A DNA stretch of 51,694 nucleotides, taken from JBBRVW01 sp038246545. GTDB lineage: Bacteria; Actinomycetota; Actinomycetes; JACCUZ01. Shown here piece by piece: positions 15,338 through 22,365 of this stretch (position 1 is the first letter of the stretch; each line of letters starts with the position of its first letter). The notes under the pieces were generated by a model that did not search any database, was not told the DNA's origin, and saw nothing but the letters and a program-made list of their open reading frames with translations. Both the position numbers and the translations under genes were made by a program. The stretch spans positions 1 through 51,694 of the forward strand of contig JBBRVW010000034.1 of assembly GCA_038246545.1 (NCBI GenBank), written 5' to 3'.

Positions 15338-16192
15338 TTACGCCCGGACCGCGGCCAACGTGGCGACGCCGACCGCGACCACGGTCACGCCGGACACCTG
15401 CCACCTGGTCAGTCGCTCGTGGAAGAGCAGGTAGGCCGCGATCGCGGCCAGCCCGGCGAACTGGGAGGCGAGGACGGCGGCCACCGCCAGGCCGTGCCGG
15501 GCGCCGGTCGCGAAGGCGGCGAAACCGAGCACCTCGCACAGCCCCGCGACCACGACCAGCGGGGCGGCCGGCCGGGTCAGCGTCAGCCGCCGCCGGGCGA
15601 CCAGCGGCAGGGCGATGGCCACCACGCCGATGAGCCTCGCCGGGAGCAGCACCTAGGCGACGGGCAGGTCCGCGCTGGCCCGGCTGGTGGCGTACAGGCT
15701 GGCCCCGAAGCACCCGGCGGCGATGCCCGCGAGCAGCACCGGGCGGGTGCCGGGCCCGGTCGGCCCCGGAGCCGTCGGGACGTCGGTCGTCGGCCCCGAG
15801 GCCGCGAGTGCCACGCCGACGGCGATCGGCGGGAGCAACCACGCGGCGGCGACCGCCAGCCGTTCACCGGAGGCGACCGCGGCCACCGCGGCGATGGCTC
15901 CCTCGGTGGAGAGCACCGGCGCGACCACCCCGACCTTGCCGCGCCGCAGGGCCGAGTAGGCGAGCAGCAGCCCCGCGACGTTGCCGCCCCCGGAGACCAG
16001 CAACCAGCCGACCTCACCCGCGTCGACGGACGGCACGTCGACCAGGGCCAGCGCCGGCAGCAGGGCGAGCAGCCCGGTGACCATCACCCAGGCCAGCACG
16101 GACGAGGGCGGCAGCATGCGTGCCGACCGCGACGAGCAGAGGGTGGCCGTCGCGAAGAAGGCCGCGGCTGCCAGCCCACCCAGGAGCGCCAC
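15338..16192 (-). pseudogene. EamA/DMT-family transporter with an in-frame TAG stop
   Basis: A ten-helix drug/metabolite transporter is encoded in one frame from GTG 16192 to the stop at 15338, interrupted once by TAG at 15653-15655. The first part (179 aa) holds two halves of helices ending SLYATSRASADLPVA; the second (104 aa) continues VLLPARLIGVVAIALPLVAR to RWQVSGVTVVAVGVATLAAV. The stop is in the spot where homologues usually have a tryptophan (LPVAWVLLPAR), so a TGG-to-TAG change explains it. If real, the last three or so helices are lost. Its place between redoxin and oxidoreductase genes gives no substrate clue. Confidence 0.8.
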
Positions 16193-16201
16193 CGCAGGCC
16201 G

Positions 16202-16711
16202 TCAGAATCCTGCCGCGGGCCAGGGCTGCCCGCTGTAGCGCTGGGTCACCGGCCCGGGCACCGGAGCGGTCCGGCCGAAGAGTCCGGGTCCGACTCGCAG
16301 CAGCGCGGGGCGGCCGAGCCGGGCGAACGGGTCGTCGCGCAGTGCCCAGGGCCGGGTCCGTCGCACCGTCACAGCCCCCGCGAAGTGCGACGAGTCGCGC
16401 ACGAGCGTGCTGACGCCGTCGGCGGGCAGGTCCGAGAGCACCGCGCGAAGGGCGCCGGACACGGCGGGGTCGTCGAACAGCGGCGACCGGCCCCGCGGGA
16501 GCAGCACCAGCGAGACCCAGCCTTCGTCGCCGTCGGGGTCCACCAGCCGCTCGTCCATCCGGACCGCGGCGGACACCGGCTTCCGGCCCGCCGGCCAGGC
16601 CGCGAGCGCCCCGGCCGGGTCGCCGCCGACGGTGGTGACCGGCGCGGCGGCCAGGGCGTCGGGGCCGACGTCGGCCGTCCCGTCGACGCGGGCGAACCAG
16701 CACCAGGTCAC
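16202..16711 (-). CDS. hypothetical protein in the redoxin operon
   Basis: 169-aa cytosolic protein of unknown family. No signal peptide, membrane span or known motif was recognised; the sequence is rich in Pro, Arg and Asp with several short strands (WVSLVLLPRGRSPLFDD, AGAVTVRRTRPWAL). The GTG at 16711 overlaps the redoxin stop as GTGA, so it is translated coupled to the redoxin, and it ends 9 nt before the EamA start. Codon use looks like that of neighbouring genes, supporting a real coding region. Confidence 0.6.
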   Translation of the reverse strand: MTWCWFARVDGTADVGPDALAAAPVTTVGGDPAGALAAWPAGRKPVSAAVRMDERLVDPDGDEGWVSLVLLPRGRSPLFDDPAVSGALRAVLSDLPADGVSTLVRDSSHFAGAVTVRRTRPWALRDDPFARLGRPALLRVGPGLFGRTAPVPGPVTQRYSGQPWPAAGF

Positions 16712-17214
16712 GCCGGCACCTCCCAGTCCGGGCGCAGGTCGGCCGTGATCGCCCGGAGGTCGCGACGCAGGTCCTCCGCGGTGGGTCGGCCCCAGAACCA
16801 GTACCCGTTGTACACCGTGTGGATGGTGCGGTCCGGGTAGAGAGTGAACGCCGCCGGCACGTACGGCCGGTACACCGTGTCGGTCGTCTCGAGCAGCCCG
16901 AGCTCGTCGACGTAGCGGCGCTCGCGGTCGGACAGGAACGTCCAGCGGGCGCCGAGACCGGCCCGGAAGGCCGACTGCTCGGTCGGTGTGTCGATGCTCA
17001 CCGACACCAGGCGCGAGTAGGCGACCTCCATCTCGTCCTGCAGCCGCACCAGGCCGCGGAAGAACGCCTGCTCCTTGGGGCACCACCAGCCGCGGAAGAA
17101 GGTGAGCACCACGGGGTCGCCCTCGGCAAGCTCGGACAGGGTCCGGACGACTCCGGTGTGGTCGGGCAGCTCGAGGTCGGGGAACATCGTGCCGGGGACG
17201 AGGTCGGGATGCAT
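16708..17214 (-). CDS. redoxin-family (AhpC/TSA-like) protein
   Basis: 168-aa thioredoxin-fold protein. It has the peroxiredoxin-like FPDLELPDHTG start, the active-site region FFRGWWCPKEQ with a single Cys in the peroxidatic position, RWTFLSDRERRYVDELGL in the middle and the family-specific C-terminal YNGYWFWGRPTAEDLRRDLR. A thiol-dependent peroxidase or related reductase is likely. The first gene of the leftward operon, with ATG at 17214. A decayed relative without the N-terminus lies at 11741-12106. The intergenic region upstream carries a perfect 14-bp palindrome (17243-17256) shared with the divergent GH15 gene. Confidence 0.82.
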   Translation of the reverse strand: MHPDLVPGTMFPDLELPDHTGVVRTLSELAEGDPVVLTFFRGWWCPKEQAFFRGLVRLQDEMEVAYSRLVSVSIDTPTEQSAFRAGLGARWTFLSDRERRYVDELGLLETTDTVYRPYVPAAFTLYPDRTIHTVYNGYWFWGRPTAEDLRRDLRAITADLRPDWEVPA

Positions 17215-17242
17215 GCTCAGCCGTCTCGCCTGCCGACCAGGT

Positions 17243-17256
17243 CGTTACGCGTAACG
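17243..17256. promoter_or_regulatory. perfect 14-bp palindrome in divergent intergenic region
   Basis: CGTTACGCGTAACG reads the same on both strands. It lies between the redoxin start (17214, leftward) and the GH15 start (17321, rightward). Its length and perfect symmetry suit a TetR/GntR/MerR-type dimer. No regulator gene is adjacent. Confidence 0.6.
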
Positions 17257-17320
17257 GCCGCCGACCTCACCGGACTGAGTCACGCCCCGTCCTACCGCCG
17301 ACACCCCTGTGGAGCCCGAC

Positions 17321-19150
17321 ATGTCGAGGACACCGATCGCCGACCACGCCCTGCTCTCCGACCGGCACTCCAGCGCCCTGGTCGACACGTCCGGCTCGGT
17401 CGAGTGGCTGTCGTTCCCGCGGTTCGACAGCCCGTCGGTCTTCGGTCGGCTGCTGGGGCAGGCCGCGGGGCACTGGCAGGTCCGGCCGACGGGTGACTGG
17501 ACCAGCAGCCGCCGGTACCTCGACCGGAGCCTGGTCCTGGAGACGACCTTCCACACCGCCGGCGGCACCCTCGTGGTCACCGACCTGCTGGCGATGGGCG
17601 AGGACAACGGCGGGCACCGGCTGGGCACGGACGTCCCGCACCTGTTCGTCCGCCGGCTGGAGTGCACGGAAGGCACCGTCGAGGTCGAGGTCGACTACGT
17701 GCCCCGTCCCGAGTACGGGCTGGTCGTGCCGCTGCTGGCACAGGTCGAGGGCGGTGTCACGGCGCGGGGCGGGGCCGAGTGGCTGGTGCTCACGACGCCC
17801 GTGGACCTCGAGCTCGCCGACGGGCGCGGGACCGGGCGCCACTCCATGGCGCAGGGCGAGACCGTGCACCTCGGCCTGCACCGGACGACTCTCGAACAGA
17901 CCCCGGCCCGGGTCTGGACGCAGGACGAGCTCGCCGCGGTGGTGGACCGCACCGCGCAGGCCTGGGTGTCGTGGTCCGAGCTGCACCAGGCGTACGAGGG
18001 GCCCTGGTCCGACCTGGTGCACCACAGCGGCCGGGTGCTGCAGGGGCTGTCGTTCCAGCCGAGCGGCGCCATCGTCGCGGCTGCGACCACCTCCCTGCCC
18101 GAGGGTGTCGGCGGCGAGCGCAACTGGGACTACCGCTACTCGTGGGTGCGGGACGCCAGCTTCACCATGGAGGCCTTGTGGGTCGCGGCCTGCCCGGACG
18201 AGGCGGACGACTTCTTCGCGTTCATGACCACGGCCGCGGCCTCGTCGATCGGCCCAGGCCGGTCGCTGCAGATCATGTTCGGCATCGGCGGGGAGCACGA
18301 CCTGTCCGAGCGGGAGCTGCCGCACCTCGAGGGCTGGTGCGACAGCCGGCCCGTACGCGTCGGGAACGGCGCCTGGGACCAGGCCCAGAACGACGTGTAC
18401 GGCGAGCTGCTGGGCTCCGCGCACAGGCTCGCCGACCAGCTCGGCGGGATCGACGACCAGACCAAGGCGTTCCTCGTCGCTTGCGCGGACACGGCTGCCG
18501 AGCGGTGGACGGAGAAGGACCAGGGCATCTGGGAGGTCCGCGGCGACCCGCAGCACTTCCTCTACTCGAAGGTCATGTGCTGGGTGGCCCTCGACCGCGC
18601 CATCGCGCTCGCGGACATGATCGACGCCAGCTCGAAGGTGGACGGCTGGAAGAACACCCGCGAGGAGATCTTCGAGACGGTCGTCCGTGACGGGTGGAGC
18701 GAGCAGGCCGGCGCGTTCACCCAGTACGTCGGCTCCGACGCGCTGGACGCGTCCAACCTCATGATGGCGATCGTCGGCTTCCTCCCGGCGGACGACCCGC
18801 GCATGCTGGCGACGATCGACGCGACGGAGCAGCGCCTCACCGACGACCGCGGTCTGGTCTACCGCTATCGCACCGAGGGCGGCGTGGACGGCCTCTCGGG
18901 GGAGGAGGGCACGTTCCTGCTGTGCACCTTCTGGCTGGCCCAGGCGCTCGCCCTCGCCGGGCAGGTCGACCGCGCCACCCGGGTCTTCGAGCGGGCCGCG
19001 GCCTTCGCCAACGACGTCGGCCTGCTGGCCGAGGAGGTGGACCCGGAGACGGGGGCGCTGCTGGGCAACTTCCCGCAGGCGTTCAGCCACATCGGACTGG
19101 TCAACGCCGCGTGGGCCATCAGCCAGGCCACCGGCGGGGACGGCGCGTAA
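17321..19150 (+). CDS. GH15 family glucanohydrolase (trehalase/glucoamylase-like)
   Basis: 609-aa cytosolic glycoside hydrolase of family GH15. The N-terminal DHALLSDRHSSALVDTSGSVEWLSFPRFDSPSVFG is the usual super-sandwich start of actinobacterial GH15 proteins. The (alpha/alpha)6 barrel has GGERNWDYRYSWVRDASF, the block around LPHLEGWCDSRPVRVGNGAWDQAQNDVYGE with the general-acid region, and LLAEEVDPETGALLGNFPQAFSHIGL with the presumed catalytic base. Mycobacterial relatives act on trehalose and others on maltooligosaccharides; substrate cannot be fixed here. ATG at 17321 is chosen because GGAG (17311-17314) lies 6 nt upstream; GTG at 17309 is an alternative. Confidence 0.9.
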   Translation: MSRTPIADHALLSDRHSSALVDTSGSVEWLSFPRFDSPSVFGRLLGQAAGHWQVRPTGDWTSSRRYLDRSLVLETTFHTAGGTLVVTDLLAMGEDNGGHRLGTDVPHLFVRRLECTEGTVEVEVDYVPRPEYGLVVPLLAQVEGGVTARGGAEWLVLTTPVDLELADGRGTGRHSMAQGETVHLGLHRTTLEQTPARVWTQDELAAVVDRTAQAWVSWSELHQAYEGPWSDLVHHSGRVLQGLSFQPSGAIVAAATTSLPEGVGGERNWDYRYSWVRDASFTMEALWVAACPDEADDFFAFMTTAAASSIGPGRSLQIMFGIGGEHDLSERELPHLEGWCDSRPVRVGNGAWDQAQNDVYGELLGSAHRLADQLGGIDDQTKAFLVACADTAAERWTEKDQGIWEVRGDPQHFLYSKVMCWVALDRAIALADMIDASSKVDGWKNTREEIFETVVRDGWSEQAGAFTQYVGSDALDASNLMMAIVGFLPADDPRMLATIDATEQRLTDDRGLVYRYRTEGGVDGLSGEEGTFLLCTFWLAQALALAGQVDRATRVFERAAAFANDVGLLAEEVDPETGALLGNFPQAFSHIGLVNAAWAISQATGGDGA

Positions 19151-19153
19151 CGC

Positions 19154-19169
19154 CTGCGGGTGTCCGCAG
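19154..19169 (+). terminator. short hairpin after the GH15 gene
   Basis: CTGCGG, loop GTGT, CCGCAG: a perfect 6-bp stem 3 bases after the stop. It lies just before the promoter of the sigma-factor gene. No T tract. Confidence 0.35.
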
Positions 19170-19195
19170 ACAGTGGCGGCGGGACAGCACGGGAC

Positions 19196-19201
19196 TAGGG
19201 T
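19196..19201 (+). promoter_or_regulatory. -10 element for the sigma factor operon
   Basis: TAGGGT, 31 bases before ATG 19233. The transcript would have a leader of about 25 nt containing the GGGAGG ribosome binding site at 19220-19225. Confidence 0.4.
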
Positions 19202-19232
19202 CCGGACCAGGCGCAGACCGGGAGGTCGACAG

Positions 19233-19949
19233 ATGCAGCCGCAGGCACCCGAGACGCCGGTCGCCCGGACGGCCGGCCCAGGGCTGCCGGCGCCCCGCGT
19301 GCCGCCACCCGACGACGCCGCGCTGGTCGACCGGCTCCGGAGCGGCGACGAGCGGGCATTCGCCGAGGTGGTCGCGACGTGGTCGCCGATGATGCTGCGG
19401 GTAGCCCGGTCGCACCTGTCCACGGACGCCTCGTGCGAGGAGGTGGTCCAGGAGACGTGGCTGGCCGTCGTCCGCGGGCTGGCGGGGTTCGAGGGGCGCT
19501 CGTCGCTGCGCACCTGGGTCTTCCGCATCCTCACGAACCTGGCCAAGACACGCGGGGTCCGGGAGGCGCGCACGGTCCCGATGTCCTCCTGGGGCCCGGA
19601 CAGCGACGAGCCCCGCACCGTCGACCCGGACCGGTTCCGCGGAAAGGGCGACGCGTACCCGGGGCACTGGACGCCGCTGGGCAGCCCGGCCCGGTGGGAG
19701 CCCGGCCCCGAGCAGTCGGCGGTGGCGGCCGAGACCCGCCGGCTGCTGGCCGATGCCCTGCACGGGCTACCGGAGCGCCAGCGGACCGTGGTCACCCTGC
19801 GCGACGTGCACGGTCTGGACTCCGACGAGGTCTGCGGCCTGCTCGCGGTGACCGCTGCCAACCAGCGGGTGCTGCTGCATCGTGGCCGGGCCAAGCTGCG
19901 CACGGTGCTCGAGCACTACTACCGCTCGCTCGAGGAGGCGCAGCCGTGA
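19233..19949 (+). CDS. ECF-type RNA polymerase sigma factor
   Basis: 238-aa sigma-70 family protein. Sigma region 2 spans about residues 25-95 (DERAFAEVVATWSPMMLRVARSHLSTDASCEEVVQETWLAVVRGLAGFEGRSSLRTWVFRIL) and region 4 about 170-235 (LPERQRTVVTLRDVHGLDSDEVCGLLAVTAANQRVLLHRGRAKLR). The linker between them is unusually long and contains DPDRFRGKGDAYPGHWTPLG, a feature of one actinobacterial ECF subgroup. ATG at 19233 has GGGAGG 7 nt upstream. The next two genes overlap and encode small zinc-finger proteins, its likely anti-sigma partners. Confidence 0.9.
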   Translation: MQPQAPETPVARTAGPGLPAPRVPPPDDAALVDRLRSGDERAFAEVVATWSPMMLRVARSHLSTDASCEEVVQETWLAVVRGLAGFEGRSSLRTWVFRILTNLAKTRGVREARTVPMSSWGPDSDEPRTVDPDRFRGKGDAYPGHWTPLGSPARWEPGPEQSAVAAETRRLLADALHGLPERQRTVVTLRDVHGLDSDEVCGLLAVTAANQRVLLHRGRAKLRTVLEHYYRSLEEAQP

Positions 19950-20209
19950 CCGACGCCCCAGCACCGGGTACGACGATCTCCTGCCAGGAGGTGGTCGAGC
20001 TCGTCACCGCCTACCTCGAGGGTCAGCTCGACGACACCACCCGCGTCGAGCTCGAGGCGCACCTGGACCTCTGCCCCGGCTGCGTCGACTACCTCGACCA
20101 GATGCGCACCACCATCAGCGAGCTGGGACGCGTCCCGGTCGAGTCGCTCAGCGAGCAGGCGCAGGATGAGCTGCTGGCGGCATTCCGCACGTTCCACGGA
20201 ACCGGTTGA
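19946..20209 (+). CDS. zf-HC2 domain anti-sigma-like protein (first copy)
   Basis: 87-aa protein. The ZAS zinc motif is ISCQEVVELVTAYLEGQLDD followed by HLDLCPGC (H-x3-C-x2-C). There is no membrane span, so it is a soluble sensor or adaptor, not a classical membrane anti-sigma factor. GTG at 19946 overlaps the sigma stop as GTGA. Its sequence is close to the next gene, which suggests a tandem duplication. It probably sequesters the upstream sigma factor in response to redox or metal changes; that role is inferred from family and position. Confidence 0.85.
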   Translation: MTDAPAPGTTISCQEVVELVTAYLEGQLDDTTRVELEAHLDLCPGCVDYLDQMRTTISELGRVPVESLSEQAQDELLAAFRTFHGTG

Positions 20210-20460
20210 AGGCCCGGTCACCCGTGCTGGTCTGCCAGGAGGTCGTGGAGCTCGTCACCGACTACGTCGAGGGGGCGCTGCCGCCGGAACGCCGCGACGA
20301 GGTGCACGCGCACCTGCTCGACTGCGCCGGCTGCCTGCGCTACCTGGGTCAGGTGCAGCTGACCTCCCGGCTCCTCGCGGAGCTGCCCGCCCCCGAGCTG
20401 ACGGCGGAGCTCGAGGCCCACCTGACCCGCGCGTCCGGTGGCGGCGGAGACCGGGACTGA
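20206..20460 (+). CDS. zf-HC2 domain anti-sigma-like protein (second copy)
   Basis: Up to 84 aa. LVCQEVVELVTDYVEGALPPERRDEVHAHLLDCAGC repeats the layout of the first copy including the Cys and the H-x3-C-x2-C residues, with a different C-terminal tail. TTG at 20206 overlaps the previous stop as TTGA; GTG at 20224 is an in-frame alternative just before the zinc motif. Two ZAS proteins behind one sigma factor is unusual. They may work as a heterodimer or answer different signals. Confidence 0.8.
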   Translation: MKARSPVLVCQEVVELVTDYVEGALPPERRDEVHAHLLDCAGCLRYLGQVQLTSRLLAELPAPELTAELEAHLTRASGGGGDRD

Positions 20461-20474
20461 CCGGCGCCTCGGAG

Positions 20475-21683
20475 TCAGTTCTCGCGCAGCGAACGGAACA
20501 GCGCGAGCGCTCGCGCGCGGTCCCACCGCACGGAGGACCCTGCTGCGGTCCGGTAGTTGGCATCGGCCACCGGCACCGTGATGCGCTTGCCCTCGCCGCC
20601 GGCGACCGCGCGCATCGTGACGGCGAAGCGGACCAGCGACAGCGTGCCGTCGTCCTTGTCGATCGTGAGGGCGGTGGTCGCGGCGTTCCCCAGCGACAGG
20701 ATGCGGAACGGGTTGACCAGGGTCGCCGGGCTCACGGCCTTGTCGAACACGGCGCCGAGGAACTCCTGCTGCCGCTTCACCCGGCCGAGGTCGCCGGTCG
20801 GGTCGAAGTAGCGGGCGCGGACGTACGCCAGCGCGCTCGGGCCGTCCATCTCCTGGCAGCCCTTGGCGACGTTCAGGCCGCTCTTGCGGTCGCGGATGCG
20901 GCGCTTCGGGCAGAGCTCGACGCCGCCGACGGCGTCGGTCATCCCGACGAAGCCACCGAAGCCCACCGCGGCGTAGTGGTCGATGCGCAGTCCGGTCACC
21001 GTCTCCACCGTCTGCGCGAGCAGGGCAGGTCCGCCGATCGCGTACGCCGCGTTGAGCTTGTTGCGGCCGTGGCCGGGGATCGGCACGTACGAGTCGCGCG
21101 GCAGGCTGACCAGGGTGGCGGCACCGCTTGCCGGTCTGTGCAGCAGGATGATCGTGTCGGTGCGCTGGCCGCCCACCTTCCCGAGGTGCAGCGCCTTGAC
21201 CTGCTCGTCGGAGAGCCCCTCGCGGCTGTCCGAGCCGACGATGAGCCAGTTGGTGCCGGAGCCGGCCGCCGGGCGCCCGTCGTAGTCATGCAGCGCGTCG
21301 ACCTTGTCGATGCGCGAGACGAAGTACACGAGGACGCCGAGCACGAGCACGACCACGAGCAACAGGGCCAGCAGCACCCGTCGGGTCCACCGGCCGGCAC
21401 CGGCCGTGCGACGCGTCGGGCGCCGGAACGGGGGCGGGGGGTGCGCGCCGCGCCGTGGCGCCTCCGGCCCGGGCTCGTTGGGCCGGTGCGCCGCGGTCGC
21501 TGCCGCCGCTGAGGTCGTGGGCCGGCCGGCCGGCGCGGCCTGCTGCCCCGGTCGGAGGACCTGGGTGCGCTCCGGGTCGGAGCCCCCGCCCGTCCTCGGC
21601 CGGTCCGGCGGCGGCGGCGGGGAGCCGCCGTCGGACGAGCCCCCGCGGGACCAGTCCTCAGGCCACTCGTGCGATCCAGCCAC
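20475..21683 (-). CDS. LytR-CpsA-Psr family protein
   Basis: 402-aa membrane-anchored enzyme of the LCP family, which transfers undecaprenyl-diphosphate-linked glycopolymers to peptidoglycan. The N-terminal roughly 95 residues are a Pro/Gly/Arg-rich cytoplasmic tail, followed by one membrane span (VLLALLLVVVLVLGVLVYFV) and the extracellular LCP domain: TNWLIVGSDSREGL, GGQRTDTIILLHRP, VSLPRDSYVPIPG, RNKLNAAYAIGGPALL, ALAYVRARYFDPTGDLGRVKRQQEFL. No LytR_C tail follows. GTG at 21683 has GAGG 6 nt upstream. It converges with the anti-sigma-like genes and stands apart from the polymer cluster that it could serve. Confidence 0.92.
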   Translation of the reverse strand: MAGSHEWPEDWSRGGSSDGGSPPPPPDRPRTGGGSDPERTQVLRPGQQAAPAGRPTTSAAAATAAHRPNEPGPEAPRRGAHPPPPFRRPTRRTAGAGRWTRRVLLALLLVVVLVLGVLVYFVSRIDKVDALHDYDGRPAAGSGTNWLIVGSDSREGLSDEQVKALHLGKVGGQRTDTIILLHRPASGAATLVSLPRDSYVPIPGHGRNKLNAAYAIGGPALLAQTVETVTGLRIDHYAAVGFGGFVGMTDAVGGVELCPKRRIRDRKSGLNVAKGCQEMDGPSALAYVRARYFDPTGDLGRVKRQQEFLGAVFDKAVSPATLVNPFRILSLGNAATTALTIDKDDGTLSLVRFAVTMRAVAGGEGKRITVPVADANYRTAAGSSVRWDRARALALFRSLREN

Positions 21684-21751
21684 GCTCCACCTCGTCGATC
21701 GGCATCGGTCGGTCCGGAGCCCGGCTGTGCGGACGTCCCGGTCGTTGACCG

Positions 21752-21757
21752 TACCCT
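21752..21757 (+). promoter_or_regulatory. -10 element of leaderless thioesterase promoter
   Basis: TACCCT lies 8 nt before GTG 21766 and no ribosome binding site intervenes. Confidence 0.5.
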
Positions 21758-21765
21758 CGGGCGCT

Positions 21766-22311
21766 GTGACAGCAGCATCGCGTGACGCACAGCCGGGTGA
21801 CGCACCTCACGCCGGGAAGCCCACGAGCGCCGCCCGCAGCACGCTCAGCCGGATCATGACGGTGCTGGACACCAACCTGCTCGGCTCGGTGCACGGTGGT
21901 GTCGTCATGAAGCTCGTCGACGACGTCGCCGGCGTGGTCGCCCAGCGGCACTCCGGCGGGGCGGCGGTGACGGCCTCGATGGACGAGATGGACTTCCTCG
22001 CCCCGGTACGGGTCGGTGACCTGGTGCAGGCCTCGGCGCAGGTCAACTGGGCCGGCCGCACGTCGATGGAAGTGGGGGTCCGGGTGCTCGCCGAGCCCTG
22101 GAACGAGGCCGGTACCGAACCGGTGCGGGTGGCCACGGCCTACCTCGTCTTCGTGGCTGTCGACGAGTCCGGCCGGCCGCGCGTCGTCCCGCCCGTCGAG
22201 CCGGAGACGGCCGAGGACCGGCGTCGGTTCGCCGAGGCGGAGATCCGGCGCGAGCACCGGCTGGCGCGGCGTGAGGCGATCCTGCGGTCACGCGCGACCG
22301 GTGGCGCCTGA
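21766..22311 (+). CDS. acyl-CoA thioesterase (hotdog fold)
   Basis: 181-aa hotdog-fold hydrolase of the YciA/BFIT acyl-CoA thioesterase type. The pattern LSRIMTVLDTNLLGSVHGGVVMKLVDDVAGVVAQRHSGG contains the conserved N...G-x-x-H-G-G segment, and FLAPVRVGDLVQASAQVNWAGRTSMEVGVRVLAE the second strand pair. It would cleave fatty acyl-CoA to acid and CoA in the cytosol. The GTG at 21766 is used because of the leaderless box; an internal ATG near 21856 would cut the conserved helix. The C-terminal helix (RREAILRSRATGGA) is charged and probably extends from the core. Confidence 0.86.
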   Translation: MTAASRDAQPGDAPHAGKPTSAARSTLSRIMTVLDTNLLGSVHGGVVMKLVDDVAGVVAQRHSGGAAVTASMDEMDFLAPVRVGDLVQASAQVNWAGRTSMEVGVRVLAEPWNEAGTEPVRVATAYLVFVAVDESGRPRVVPPVEPETAEDRRRFAEAEIRREHRLARREAILRSRATGGA

Positions 22312-22365
22312 CCCCCCGTGCACTGGTCTCGCGCAAGGGGTTGCCCGCAGGGCGCAGGATGAAGC

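Noticed and set aside
15083..16840. A 585-residue plus-strand frame
   Set aside because: Antisense to the oxidoreductase, EamA and hypothetical genes; Gly/Arg/Gln-rich low complexity with no motifs.
17267..19903. An 878-residue open frame on the minus strand
   Set aside because: It lies opposite the GH15 and sigma genes and has the low-complexity composition usual for antisense frames of high-GC DNA.
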